A stretch of 64,000 nucleotides of DNA from JABFRJ01 sp964389095 (GTDB lineage Bacteria > Pseudomonadota > Alphaproteobacteria > Rhizobiales > Hyphomicrobiaceae): positions 34,666 through 98,665 of the forward strand of contig CAYMEB010000001.1 in the NCBI GenBank assembly GCA_964389095.1. Direction: 5' to 3'. Position 1 is the first letter of the stretch. Every line of letters starts with the position of its first letter. Below the pieces are notes generated by a model, which saw only the letters and a program-made list of their open reading frames with translations, searched no databases and had not been told where the DNA came from. The position numbers were made by a program, and so were the translations under genes. Shown here piece after piece: positions 16,086 to 24,120 of the stretch.

Positions 16086-17666
16086 TCAGCCTCTCTTGAG
16101 CTGGACCGCGACGAAGCGCGAGACTTCGCCCGTCTTGACGCGCAGCAGAACCGCGCGCCGTCCGAGTTTCTGCGCTTCCTCCACGCCCTTGGTCAGGTCG
16201 GCGGCGGAGGCGACCGGCTGGCTCGACACCTCGAGGATGACGTCGCCGGCGCGGATGCCCTTCGCGGCGGCATCCGAACCCGTCTCGACCTCGGTGACGA
16301 CGAGGCCTTCGCGTACGCCCTTGGCCTGCGCGGAGCCGGGATTCGCCAGAGACACGCCGAGCTGCGACAGCGTCACTGCCGGTGCGGCCTTGGGGGCTTC
16401 GGCCTTGGCCGGGGTCGGCTGCGGTCCGCTCGCATCCTTGAAGTCGCCGAGCTTGACGGAGATCGCTTCTTCCCGGCCCGAACGCAGCACCCGCACCTCG
16501 ACGGTTGCGTTGGGCTGAAGTCCGGCGATCTTGCGCGCGAGTTCACGGCTGTCGGCGATCTTCTCGCCGTTGACCGTGAGGATCGCGTCGCCGTTCTTGA
16601 TGCCGGCTGCCGCGGCCGGTCCACCCGATGTCACCTCGTTGACGAGCGCGCCCTTTGCGTCGGGAAGGCCGAGGCTCGCGGCGGTGTCCTCGTCGATGTT
16701 CTGGATCTTCACGCCGAGCCAGCCGCGGCTGACGGATCCTTGCGAGCGCAGCTGCTGGACGACTTCGGTCACTGTCCGCGACGGAACCGCGAATGCGATG
16801 CCGACATTTCCGCCGGAGGGCGAGTAGATGGCGGTGTTAACGCCCACGACCTCACCATCGAGATTGAAGGTCGGGCCGCCGGAGTTGCCACGATTGACGG
16901 CCGCGTCGATCTGCAGAAAATCATAAGGACCCGAGTTCACATCGCGGGCCAGAGCAGACACGATGCCCGCCGTGACCGTGCCGCCGAATCCGAACGGATT
17001 GCCGACCGCCAGGACCCAATCGCCCACGCGCGGTTCCTTCGGCGCGAACTTGACGGCCTGAAACTTGCGGTCCGATTTGAGCTTCAGCAGCGCGATGTCG
17101 GTGCGGCCGTCGGTGCCGACCAGCTCGGCTTCGAATTTTTCCCGGTTGTCGAACGTGACCTGGATCTTGGTTGCGCCGTCGATCACGTGATTGTTCGTGA
17201 CCACGAAGCCGTCCTCCGAGATCACGAAGCCGGAGCCCTGCGACATCGAGGGCTGGTTGGGTGTGCCCGGCGCGCCGCGCGGCAGGTTCTTGAAGAACTC
17301 GTTGAGCGGGTGATCGTCCGGCAGACCAGGTATCCCGCCGAAGTTCTCCGGACGGCGCGGCTGCTGCTGCCCGCCGCGGGGGGGCTGTTGCTGCTGTTGC
17401 TGGGGCGCCTGGGCGACGGCGCGGCCGCCGGCGGTGACCTGGATGCTGACCACGGCTGGCTTGACGCGGTCCACGATGTCGGCGAACGACAGCGGCGCGC
17501 GACCGCCCTGGCCCGGAGTGAACTGGGCCTGGACGAGCGTTCCGCCCTGTGGCTTGAGCTGCTGGGCATTCGCGGAAAGAGCGATGCCGAGGCCGAGCGC
17601 ACCTATAACGGCCGCGATCGCGATCCGGCGGGGCGTGCTCCGGGAATGGCGAGCAGGAGTGAGCAT
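16086..17666 (-). CDS. degP: Do-family periplasmic serine protease (DegP/HtrA)
   Basis: 526 residues. Signal peptide about 1-34 (ANA-QQ). The protease domain shows the full triad: His160 (VTNNHVID), Asp190 (GRTDIALLK) and Ser262 (NRGNSGGP). Two PDZ domains follow (about 305-400 and 430-520), the first with RGWLGVKIQNID. A Gln/Pro-rich loop at about 85-110 is the LA-type insertion. It degrades or refolds misfolded envelope proteins. The ATG at 17666 is preceded by GAGAGGTG; the frame is open to 17717. It heads the operon with its own regulator, kinase and glnE. Confidence 0.95.
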   Translation of the reverse strand: MLTPARHSRSTPRRIAIAAVIGALGLGIALSANAQQLKPQGGTLVQAQFTPGQGGRAPLSFADIVDRVKPAVVSIQVTAGGRAVAQAPQQQQQQPPRGGQQQPRRPENFGGIPGLPDDHPLNEFFKNLPRGAPGTPNQPSMSQGSGFVISEDGFVVTNNHVIDGATKIQVTFDNREKFEAELVGTDGRTDIALLKLKSDRKFQAVKFAPKEPRVGDWVLAVGNPFGFGGTVTAGIVSALARDVNSGPYDFLQIDAAVNRGNSGGPTFNLDGEVVGVNTAIYSPSGGNVGIAFAVPSRTVTEVVQQLRSQGSVSRGWLGVKIQNIDEDTAASLGLPDAKGALVNEVTSGGPAAAAGIKNGDAILTVNGEKIADSRELARKIAGLQPNATVEVRVLRSGREEAISVKLGDFKDASGPQPTPAKAEAPKAAPAVTLSQLGVSLANPGSAQAKGVREGLVVTEVETGSDAAAKGIRAGDVILEVSSQPVASAADLTKGVEEAQKLGRRAVLLRVKTGEVSRFVAVQLKRG

Positions 17667-17788
17667 ACGTGCACCTCTCAGGTTGGGCGTCTGTATCGTG
17701 GTTCCCGGACGTTCCAAGCCCGGACGCCGGGACCTCTCCCTGGCTCAATAGGCGAAAGCGCCTTACGGCACCATTTCGGCCGGGTTAA

Positions 17789-18967
17789 ATGTTGGTAATG
17801 ATCGCCACACGAACCCCGCATGCGCCGAACGGCCTTTCCCGACCAGCGCCAACTCCGGCTGCGGCCCTGGCCATCGGATGCGCCATTGCGCTGAACGTCG
17901 CGTTCTGCAGTGGATCGGCGCTGGCCGGTCCGCCCGCCGCCTCGGCCTCGGCCCTGCCGGCTCCTCCGGTACAGCGCGTCGCAGTCTTCGGTACCGACGA
18001 CCGTGTGCCGCCGCCGGCCGCCTTCGACGGCGCCGTGCAGGGGATTGGACTGCTCTTCGATCCCCGGTCGCGCTCGGTGTGTACGGCGTTTTGCGTCGCC
18101 GACGCCGTCGTAGCGACCGCCGCGCACTGTCTCTACCGGCCGTCCGCAAAGACCGTTCCGCGGCCGTCGGACTTCTGGTTCGGGCGGAGTTTCGATCGGA
18201 CGCGTGACCTCAGTCGGATCGAGGGCTATGCGAACGCCAGCGCGCCCGCCAGCATCGTGGCCGGGACCGAACGCGTGAGCACCGAACCGCCGATTACGGC
18301 GACCGGAGACTGGGCGCTGGTGCGGCTGGCGAAGCCGGTCTGCAAGGGGCGCAACCTCCTGCTCATGGAAACAACGCGGGAGGACGTCGCGAAAGCCGCC
18401 GCGGAGGGGCGCTTCTTCCAGCTGTCCTATCACCGGGATTTCCAGCAGTGGCGCGTCGCCTATTCAGGGCGCTGCGCACTCGTGGTTCCGACGGCGGACG
18501 AGGCCGACGGTTTCTTCTCCGAATTCGCCCGTCCCGAGCAACTGCTGCTGCATCAGTGTGACACTGGTGGTGCCTCTTCCGGCTCCCCTCTCCTCGTCGA
18601 CGTAGGGGGCTCCTATCGGGTCGTCGGCATCAATATCGGAACGTACGTGCAGTCCCGATCGCTCCTTCAAAACGGCGAAGTCGTTCGCCGGCTCGAACCC
18701 GAAACCGTGGCCAATACCGGAATTCTCGTGTCGGCCTTCGCGGGCAGGGTCGGTCCCCTGGCCGCGGCCGGCCTGGCTTCCTCGAGGCAGGATCTGCGCC
18801 GGCTGCAGGCCCGTCTGGCGGCGAGGGGACACTACGCGGGCCCGGTCGACGGCGTGTTCCGGGAGAGCCTGCGGGCGGCAATCGAGCGTTACGAGGCTGC
18901 CGAGGGCCTTCCCGTGACCGGAATTGCGGGCAAGGAACTGCTCCGCCGGATGCCCGCCACCCGGTGA
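17789..18967 (+). CDS. Secreted trypsin-like serine protease with C-terminal peptidoglycan-binding domain
   Basis: 392 residues. The hydrophobic stretch at about 23-46 ends in an ALA-GP site (signal peptide). The chymotrypsin-fold domain has a full triad: His113 (VATAAHCLY), Asp174 (TGDWALVRL) and Ser264 in CDTGGASSGSPLL. The C-terminal 65 residues form a PG_binding_1 domain (RQDLRRLQARLAARGHY, DGVFRESLRAAIERYEAAEG). The fusion suggests a protease tethered to the cell wall. It is divergent from degP with about 120 bases between. The target is unknown. ATG at 17798 is an equally likely start. Confidence 0.85.
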   Translation: MLVMIATRTPHAPNGLSRPAPTPAAALAIGCAIALNVAFCSGSALAGPPAASASALPAPPVQRVAVFGTDDRVPPPAAFDGAVQGIGLLFDPRSRSVCTAFCVADAVVATAAHCLYRPSAKTVPRPSDFWFGRSFDRTRDLSRIEGYANASAPASIVAGTERVSTEPPITATGDWALVRLAKPVCKGRNLLLMETTREDVAKAAAEGRFFQLSYHRDFQQWRVAYSGRCALVVPTADEADGFFSEFARPEQLLLHQCDTGGASSGSPLLVDVGGSYRVVGINIGTYVQSRSLLQNGEVVRRLEPETVANTGILVSAFAGRVGPLAAAGLASSRQDLRRLQARLAARGHYAGPVDGVFRESLRAAIERYEAAEGLPVTGIAGKELLRRMPATR

Positions 18968-19085
18968 GGTCCCCGACGTGTTCCCGGACCCGGCCACTGC
19001 GGCGCGACGGAAATCATGCCGCCCCTGCGTTCAGGTGTCGAAGCGCCGCCAATCCCCCAGAGCCGGCGCAGCTTGGAGAGACATC

Positions 19086-20120
19086 ATGACACGACGCAAG
19101 AAGATCATGCTGGCGGCTGGCATCCTGCTCGCCGCAGGTACGGTAGCGGCCATTTCAGCTGGTGGTCCGGACGGCTGGCGCCAGCGCCACGGCGGCGACG
19201 GTTCCGGCATGGGATACGGCATGGGCGGCCGCCACGGCTTCGGCCCCCAGGGCTTCGGCCCGATGGGCGGCGACGACATGGGTGGCCGGCGCGGCATGTT
19301 CGGTCGCGGCAATCTGACGAAGGACGAGTTCGAGACCCGGGCGCGGGAACGTTTCGCACGGATCGACAAGAACGGGGATGGCGTGCTCGATCTCGCCGAG
19401 ATCGAGGCTGCGCTCGCCGCGGGCGCCGAGGGCCGTCGCGGCTTCATGGGACGGGAACGTGGCGGCGATCCCTCGCGGCGCATCGCGTCGATGCTCGGCG
19501 GGAAGGATGGCAAGACGACCCGGCAGCAGGCGCTCGATACTGCGGCGCGCCTGTTCGACGAGATGGATCTCGACCGTGACGGGCGTATCACCGATGCCGA
19601 TCTCCCGCCGATGATGCGCGGCAGAGGTGGCCTTGCCGGCCGTGAAGGTCAAGGCATGGGCCGCGGTCCGCTCGGAGACCTGGCGCGCGAGGCGGCGGGC
19701 GCGGACGGCACGATTTCGAAGGATGCGTTTCTCGCGGCGGCCGGTCGCAGGTTCGATCGTTTCGACCGCAACCGGGACGGCACGATCGACAGCGCGGATT
19801 TTGCCGCCTTGCGCAAGGAGACCGTCGACTATCAGGTCAAACGCTTCCTGCATCGCTTCGGTGCGACCGGCAGCGACAAAGTCACCCGCGAACAGTTCAT
19901 GGCACGTAGCGCCGAGCGCTTCGCGCGTCTCGATGCGAACGGCGATGGTGTCGTGACCTCGGACGAGCGTCCGTTCGGTCGTCACATGGAAGACGGTCGC
20001 CAGGGCGGAATGCGCGAGCGGATGCGCGGCTGGTGGGGTGGCGAAGGACGTCAGCCTTCCGGTGGCCCCGCCGAACGCGGCCCCGCGCCCGGCATGCCGC
20101 CGCAGCCGCCGCGCAACTGA
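19086..20120 (+). CDS. Secreted or anchored EF-hand calcium-binding protein
   Basis: 344 residues. An N-terminal hydrophobic segment (about 7-26) directs export or anchoring; a Gly/Met-rich stretch follows. Four EF-hand loops are visible: DKNGDGVLDLAE (94-105), DLDRDGRITDAD (161-172), DRNRDGTIDSAD (227-238) and DANGDGVVTSDE (283-294), each with the Asp/Asn positions that bind calcium. The C-terminus is Gly/Pro/Arg-rich and disordered. The ATG at 19086 has a GGAGAG ribosome site. It heads a rightward set with a sigma factor, a membrane protein and a metal-sensor protein, so it may report periplasmic Ca2+ or another metal to them (inference). Confidence 0.85.
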   Translation: MTRRKKIMLAAGILLAAGTVAAISAGGPDGWRQRHGGDGSGMGYGMGGRHGFGPQGFGPMGGDDMGGRRGMFGRGNLTKDEFETRARERFARIDKNGDGVLDLAEIEAALAAGAEGRRGFMGRERGGDPSRRIASMLGGKDGKTTRQQALDTAARLFDEMDLDRDGRITDADLPPMMRGRGGLAGREGQGMGRGPLGDLAREAAGADGTISKDAFLAAAGRRFDRFDRNRDGTIDSADFAALRKETVDYQVKRFLHRFGATGSDKVTREQFMARSAERFARLDANGDGVVTSDERPFGRHMEDGRQGGMRERMRGWWGGEGRQPSGGPAERGPAPGMPPQPPRN

Positions 20121-20215
20121 GGCTGAGATCGTCGTGTTGCCCCTGGCGGAATGCACATGGGTGACGCATGGTGGATGGGGCCGGTGCTCCGCGCCGGCCT
20201 CGGGCGAGCGATGAC

Positions 20216-20929
20216 ATGACAAGCGCGCATCAGCGAATGGCGATCGCGTCGACGACCGAGAGGCCCTTGCTCCGACGAACGACGGCAGGCACCCGAGGAA
20301 TGCACGAGGGCGATCACCCTGACGCCACGCCGGACGCCGCCGATGCGACCACGGCAGCCCATGCGCAGGCGGCCGAGGACGTTCGGCTCGTTTCGGCCGT
20401 GGCGCAGGGCGATGCCGTCGCGTTTCGTCGCCTGGTCGACCTCCATCTGGGGGCGTGCGTCGCGACGGGGCGGCGACTTCTCGATGAGGTGGCGGAATCC
20501 GAGGACGTCGCGCAGGAAGCCTTCCTGCGGTTGTGGCGGAATGCTGCGACGCTTCAGGTAGGGCCGAACGGAATCCGGCCCTGGTTGCGTCGCGTGACGG
20601 CCAATCTGGCGATCGACCGGTTGCGCGCACGACGGAGCGTCACTCCGGTCGATGAGGTGCCGGACCAGCCGGTCCGCGCCGCGCAGGAGGATGGGCTGGT
20701 GGCAGCCGATCTGACGCGGACGGTGCAGCAGGCACTGGCTGATCTGCCCGAGCGCCAGCGTGTCGCGATTTCGCTGTTCCACTTCGAGGGACTGAGTCAG
20801 GTCGAGGTCGGGCGTGCGATGGGCGTTTCCGACGAGGCGGTGGAGTCGCTGCTGGGCCGTGGCCGGCGGGCGTTACGAGCCGCGTTACGGGGTGAATGGC
20901 GGGCGTTGCTGCCCGACCAGCAGGAGTGA
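20216..20929 (+). CDS. ECF-type RNA polymerase sigma factor
   Basis: About 237 residues. Region 2 is DVRLVSAVAQGDAVAFRRLV through ESEDVAQEAFLRLWRNA; the RPWLRRVTANLAIDRLRARR segment closes it. Region 4 is LADLPERQRVAISLFHFEGL followed by SQVEVGRAMGVSDEAVESLLGRGRRAL. There is no region 1.1 or 3, so it belongs to the extracytoplasmic-function group. The first 60 residues are Ala/Thr-rich and poorly conserved, and the start is unsure: ATGs at 20168, 20216 and 20300 are all possible. It is followed by a membrane protein in the usual anti-sigma position. Confidence 0.88.
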   Translation: MTSAHQRMAIASTTERPLLRRTTAGTRGMHEGDHPDATPDAADATTAAHAQAAEDVRLVSAVAQGDAVAFRRLVDLHLGACVATGRRLLDEVAESEDVAQEAFLRLWRNAATLQVGPNGIRPWLRRVTANLAIDRLRARRSVTPVDEVPDQPVRAAQEDGLVAADLTRTVQQALADLPERQRVAISLFHFEGLSQVEVGRAMGVSDEAVESLLGRGRRALRAALRGEWRALLPDQQE

Positions 20930-20985
20930 TGGGGCGTGTGGCATCGGGCGGAACATGCTATCCGCGTATGTCCGGGAGGTAAGGG

Positions 20986-21522
20986 ATGAACGAGACGACG
21001 AAGCCTATGGACGAACGCGAGTTTGCCGCCCTTGCAGAAGCGTTCGGCGGCGACCTTTCTCGCTGGCCGGCGCCGCGGAGATCCGCCGCCCGAGAGTTCG
21101 CGGCGCGCAGTCCTGAAGCGGCGGCTGTCATCGCGCAGGCCCGTGCGCTCGACCGCTTGCTGTCGGTCACCGATCGGGATGCGCCTGCGGCTCCTGCGTT
21201 GGCCGACCGCATCGTCGCCGCTGCCCGGCGCACGCCGCGCATGGTGCATGTGGATAGCCGGGCTTCTCCGACGGCCGCCTCGGCGGCCGGACCGGCCAGC
21301 GATGGCGCGCGCCGCGATGCGCGGAGTGTTCGCCGCGGGCCCGGTCGCGAGGTCTGGCCCAGTGCGGCGGTGCTTGCCGCCTGCATGCTCATCGGTGTCT
21401 TCGTCGGCGGATCGCGATTTGCCGACGGCGCGTTGCCGGCCATCGAGGAGTACACCGGACTGAGCCTGACATCTCCCGTGCAAGGGCTGGTGCTGGCAGT
21501 CGGTGAGGTGGAGGAGGACTGA
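20986..21522 (+). CDS. Single-pass membrane protein, putative anti-sigma factor
   Basis: 178 residues. The N-terminal 80 residues are helical and cytosolic, with GGDLSRWPAPRRSAAREFAA; one transmembrane segment lies near 124-143 (VWPSAAVLAACMLIGVFVGG), leaving about 35 residues outside. No zinc-binding HxxxCxxC anti-sigma motif is present. I do not recognise a named family. The role is inferred from position: directly after the sigma gene (56 bases) and 2 bases before the periplasmic sensor, as CnrY stands with CnrH and CnrX. An SD-like GGGA lies about 8 bases before the ATG. Confidence 0.75.
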   Translation: MNETTKPMDEREFAALAEAFGGDLSRWPAPRRSAAREFAARSPEAAAVIAQARALDRLLSVTDRDAPAAPALADRIVAAARRTPRMVHVDSRASPTAASAAGPASDGARRDARSVRRGPGREVWPSAAVLAACMLIGVFVGGSRFADGALPAIEEYTGLSLTSPVQGLVLAVGEVEED

Positions 21523-21524
21523 AC

Positions 21525-22043
21525 ATGAGCGAGGTAGGCTCAGGTTCTGCGCCCACGCGTCTGCCCCGTTGGGCCGTCGTGCTTCTGGTCGCGTCGCTAG
21601 CGCTCAATCTGCTCGTCGTCGGGGCGGTCGGCGGCGCGATGTTCCGCTATGGACCGCAAGGCGGGTGGGGCGGACGCCATCCTGGTGGAAACGCGCTTGG
21701 GTTCGTCGCGACACTGCCGGCCGAGCGGCGTCAGCAGTTGCTCTCCTCGCTCGATGTCCAGCGCCAGCAATTGATCGCCCTGCGCAGCGATCTGAGGCTT
21801 GCGACGAGGGCGCGCCAGGAAGCGCTCGCGGCAGAGCCTTTCGAGCGCGCACGGCTTGTTCAGGCACAACAGCGCCTGCTCGCTGCGGACGCCCGGTTGC
21901 GTGAGAAACTGGGAGATTTCCTGGTCGAGACGGCGAGCAAGCTGACCCCCGAGGAGCGTCGGCGTCTGATGCGCTGGCGCGGCATGGACCGCAAGGGGCT
22001 TCCGCTCGAAGAGGAGGGTCGCGAGCCAGGACCTCGCCGTTAG
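21525..22043 (+). CDS. Membrane-anchored periplasmic sensor, CnrX / Metal_resist-like
   Basis: 172 residues: one N-terminal transmembrane anchor (about 16-38, VVLLVASLALNLLVVGAVGG) and a periplasmic helical hairpin domain with LPAERRQQLLSSL, QRQQLIALRSDLR, ALAAEPFERARLVQAQQRLLAADARLREK and KLTPEERRRL. This LTxxQR-like four-helix arrangement matches the periplasmic heavy-metal sensor (CnrX/CzcI, Metal_resist) group. It probably senses a metal or envelope state and relieves the anti-sigma protein encoded 2 bases upstream. The His/Met metal ligands of CnrX are not obvious, so the ligand is unknown. Confidence 0.8.
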   Translation: MSEVGSGSAPTRLPRWAVVLLVASLALNLLVVGAVGGAMFRYGPQGGWGGRHPGGNALGFVATLPAERRQQLLSSLDVQRQQLIALRSDLRLATRARQEALAAEPFERARLVQAQQRLLAADARLREKLGDFLVETASKLTPEERRRLMRWRGMDRKGLPLEEEGREPGPRR

Positions 22044-22087
22044 ACCGTTTCTGCGAACGTGACGGCGCCGCCCCGCGCGCGGCGCGC

Positions 22088-22126
22088 AAAAAAAATGGGC
22101 GTCCAGGTGGGCAATCCTGGGCGCCC
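22088..22126 (-). terminator. Rho-independent terminator of the MarR-family gene
   Basis: An 11-bp stem (22097-22107 with 22116-22126, one G-U pair) and, reading leftward, a run of eight T (22088-22095 as A on the + strand) directly after it. It lies about 50 bases after the stop of the leftward MarR gene and also separates it from the convergent sensor gene. Confidence 0.88.
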
Positions 22127-22176
22127 GATCATCAGAGAGAAGAGAGTAGAAAGAAGTCGCTTGGCTTGGCGCGCCC

Positions 22177-22656
22177 TTACAGCGCGCCGAGTTTCTCTGC
22201 CTGCACGAGCAAGCCGTCGAGGATCGAGCGGCTCTCGGGGCCCATGGTGCGCACAGCGCGCGCCTGGGCGTCCTTCCACACCGGATAGGCCTTCTGGATC
22301 ACGTCCTGCCCTTTTGGCGTCAGGTGCAGGCCGCGACCGCGCCGGCCGGCCGGCGGGTCCATTGTGAGATGTCCGAGCGCGAGCAACCGCTTGAGATTGC
22401 GGGAGAGCGTGGACTTCTCGATGTCGAGGCTGTGGCCGATTTCCACCGCCGTGATCCCATCTTGCTGCGCCAGCTGCGTCAGCAGGGTGAATTGGCTCGC
22501 GGTGATCCCGAGCGGGCGCATCGCGTCGTCGTAGACGCGGGTTATGATGCGGCTGAGCTGCCTGACGCGGGTGGCGAGGCAGGTCGAGGACGTCGCTTCC
22601 GCAATCTCCGTGATGGCGACCGGAGCCTTTGCGAGAGTAGGTGTCATGATGTTCAT
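22177..22656 (-). CDS. MarR-family transcriptional regulator
   Basis: 159 residues. The winged helix runs from GITASQFTLLTQLAQQDGIT through AVEIGHSLDIEKSTLSRNLKRL to the wing DPPAGRRGRGLHLTPKGQDV; helices at both ends form the dimer. A MarR protein of this kind usually represses genes for phenolic or oxidative stress and is released by a ligand or Cys oxidation; a Cys is present near residue 26 (STCLATRV). The ATG at 22656 follows GGGAG. A 7-bp inverted repeat (22702-22730) lies in its upstream region and could be its own operator. Confidence 0.88.
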   Translation of the reverse strand: MNIMTPTLAKAPVAITEIAEATSSTCLATRVRQLSRIITRVYDDAMRPLGITASQFTLLTQLAQQDGITAVEIGHSLDIEKSTLSRNLKRLLALGHLTMDPPAGRRGRGLHLTPKGQDVIQKAYPVWKDAQARAVRTMGPESRSILDGLLVQAEKLGAL

Positions 22657-22701
22657 TTCGGTCTCCCGATCACAGGGCAGAACCCGACGCATTACCTACA
22701 G

Positions 22702-22730
22702 GCACCACGGCATTGATCGAACAGTGGTGC
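22702..22730. repeat. Inverted repeat upstream of the MarR gene
   Basis: GCACCAC and its exact complement GTGGTGC lie 15 bases apart, about 45 bases before the MarR start and just after the ispDF stop. It could be an autoregulatory operator. Size and spacing also allow chance. Confidence 0.35.
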
Positions 22731-22750
22731 GATTCGAGACGGATTTGCAA

Positions 22751-23962
22751 TCAGTTGGGCGCGTTGGGGTGCTCGATTGCGCTAGATGGGAATACAACTG
22801 TGGCAGTAGCGAGGGCGGCGATGCCTTCGCGGCGGCCGGGGAATCCCAAGCCCTCGGTGGTGGTAGCCTTGACGCTGACCCGGTCGGCGGCAATCCCCGC
22901 GGCCTGGGCGATCGCGGCACACATCTCGCGGCGGTGAGGGGCCACTTTCGGGGCTTCGCAGAGCAGGGTTACGTCGATGTTGCTGATCCGCCCGCCTCGG
23001 TCCGTCACGCGTCGGGCCGCGTCGGCGAGGAACTGGGCCGAGCGGGCGCCTCGCCACCGGGGGTCTGTGTTCTTGAAGTGTTCGCCGATGTCGGCGTCGC
23101 TGATGGTGCCGAGCAGGGCATCGGTTGCGGCGTGCATCCCTACGTCCGCGTCCGAGTGGCCTTCGAGAGTCGAAGTGTGGGGAATGCGGATTCCGCACAA
23201 CCAGACATGATCGCCCGGCACGAGACGGTGCACGTCGAAGCCCTGTCCGGTGCGCACATCCGGCAGGTCTGGCGCCGATAGACGCGCTCGAGCCATCTCC
23301 ATGTCCTCCTGCTCGGTGATCTTCAGGTTGGCCGGACCGCACTCGATCAGCGTCACGGTCATCCCGGCCCATTCCGCGATCGCCGCATCGTCGGTGAAGT
23401 CGTCACGTCCGCTGGCTTGCGCGCGCGCATGGGCCGTCACGATCGGTTCGTACGAAAAGCCTTGGGGCGTCTGGGCCCGCCAGAGGTCCTGGCGGGGAAT
23501 GGTCTCGACGATCGCGCCTGACGCGTCGGAGCGCTTCAGGGTGTCGGTCAGGCGGGTCGCGGCGATTGCGCCACGCTGCGGCGTCACCGCGGCGATCACC
23601 TCGCCGATGGCGCCGGCGGATACGAACGGTCGCGCGGCGTCGTGGATCAGCACGACATGGGGTTTCTCGGTGCCGATGGCCGCCAACCCATTGCGGACGG
23701 AGGCCTGCCGAGTAGCGCCTCCGGTCGCCGGCCGGAGCAGCTTCGGGTGCGATGCGAGGCCGCCGAGCGCGGTGCGGCACAGCTCCGCTTCGCCCTCGCG
23801 GGTCACCAGAAGGACCCGGTCGACGAGGGGATGGCGCAGAAACGGCTCGGTCGCGCGGGCGAGGACCGTGCGCCCGGCGAGCAGGCGATACTGCTTGGCA
23901 GGTCCGCCGTCGCTCATCCTCGTGCCGCTTCCGGCTGCGACGATGATGGCGGCGACGGTCAT
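22751..23962 (-). CDS. ispDF: Bifunctional IspD/IspF of the MEP isoprenoid pathway
   Basis: 403 residues: an N-terminal IspD half (about 1-230) with AAIIVAAGSGTRM, AKQYRLLAGRTVL and VLIHDAARPFVS, and a C-terminal IspF half (about 245-403) with GQGFDVHRL, EGHSDADVGMHAATDALLG and DIGEHFKNTDPRWRGA. IspD makes CDP-methylerythritol and IspF cyclises the later intermediate to MEcPP; the fusion is typical of alphaproteobacteria. The ATG at 23962 follows GGGAG. It is divergent from dusB-ntrBC, a common arrangement in this class. Confidence 0.97.
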   Translation of the reverse strand: MTVAAIIVAAGSGTRMSDGGPAKQYRLLAGRTVLARATEPFLRHPLVDRVLLVTREGEAELCRTALGGLASHPKLLRPATGGATRQASVRNGLAAIGTEKPHVVLIHDAARPFVSAGAIGEVIAAVTPQRGAIAATRLTDTLKRSDASGAIVETIPRQDLWRAQTPQGFSYEPIVTAHARAQASGRDDFTDDAAIAEWAGMTVTLIECGPANLKITEQEDMEMARARLSAPDLPDVRTGQGFDVHRLVPGDHVWLCGIRIPHTSTLEGHSDADVGMHAATDALLGTISDADIGEHFKNTDPRWRGARSAQFLADAARRVTDRGGRISNIDVTLLCEAPKVAPHRREMCAAIAQAAGIAADRVSVKATTTEGLGFPGRREGIAALATATVVFPSSAIEHPNAPN

Positions 23963-24052
23963 GGCGGATCTCCCGGTCTGCAGGCGCCACTTAAGCGCCG
24001 CGGGCCGCCAGCGCAATCGGGCGCAGGCCGTGTGGACGGGCGCCGAAAAAAC

Positions 24053-24081
24053 TTGCCCGAGTCCGTGTCGCGCGCTAATCT
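24053..24081 (+). promoter_or_regulatory. Candidate sigma-70 promoter of dusB-ntrB-ntrC
   Basis: TTGCCC (24053-24058), a 17-base spacer and TAATCT (24076-24081), about 40 bases before the dusB start. Spacing is ideal and four of six bases match at each box. Confidence 0.5.
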
Positions 24082-24120
24082 GCCTAAACATTCAGCAACT
24101 GAGCAGAATGATCAAAAATT

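Noticed and set aside
15099..17798. An 899-residue rightward frame opposite the kinase, regulator and degP
   Set aside because: It lies fully antisense to three genes with complete motifs and its sequence has Arg/Asp/His-rich composition with no domain; it is a codon-position shadow.
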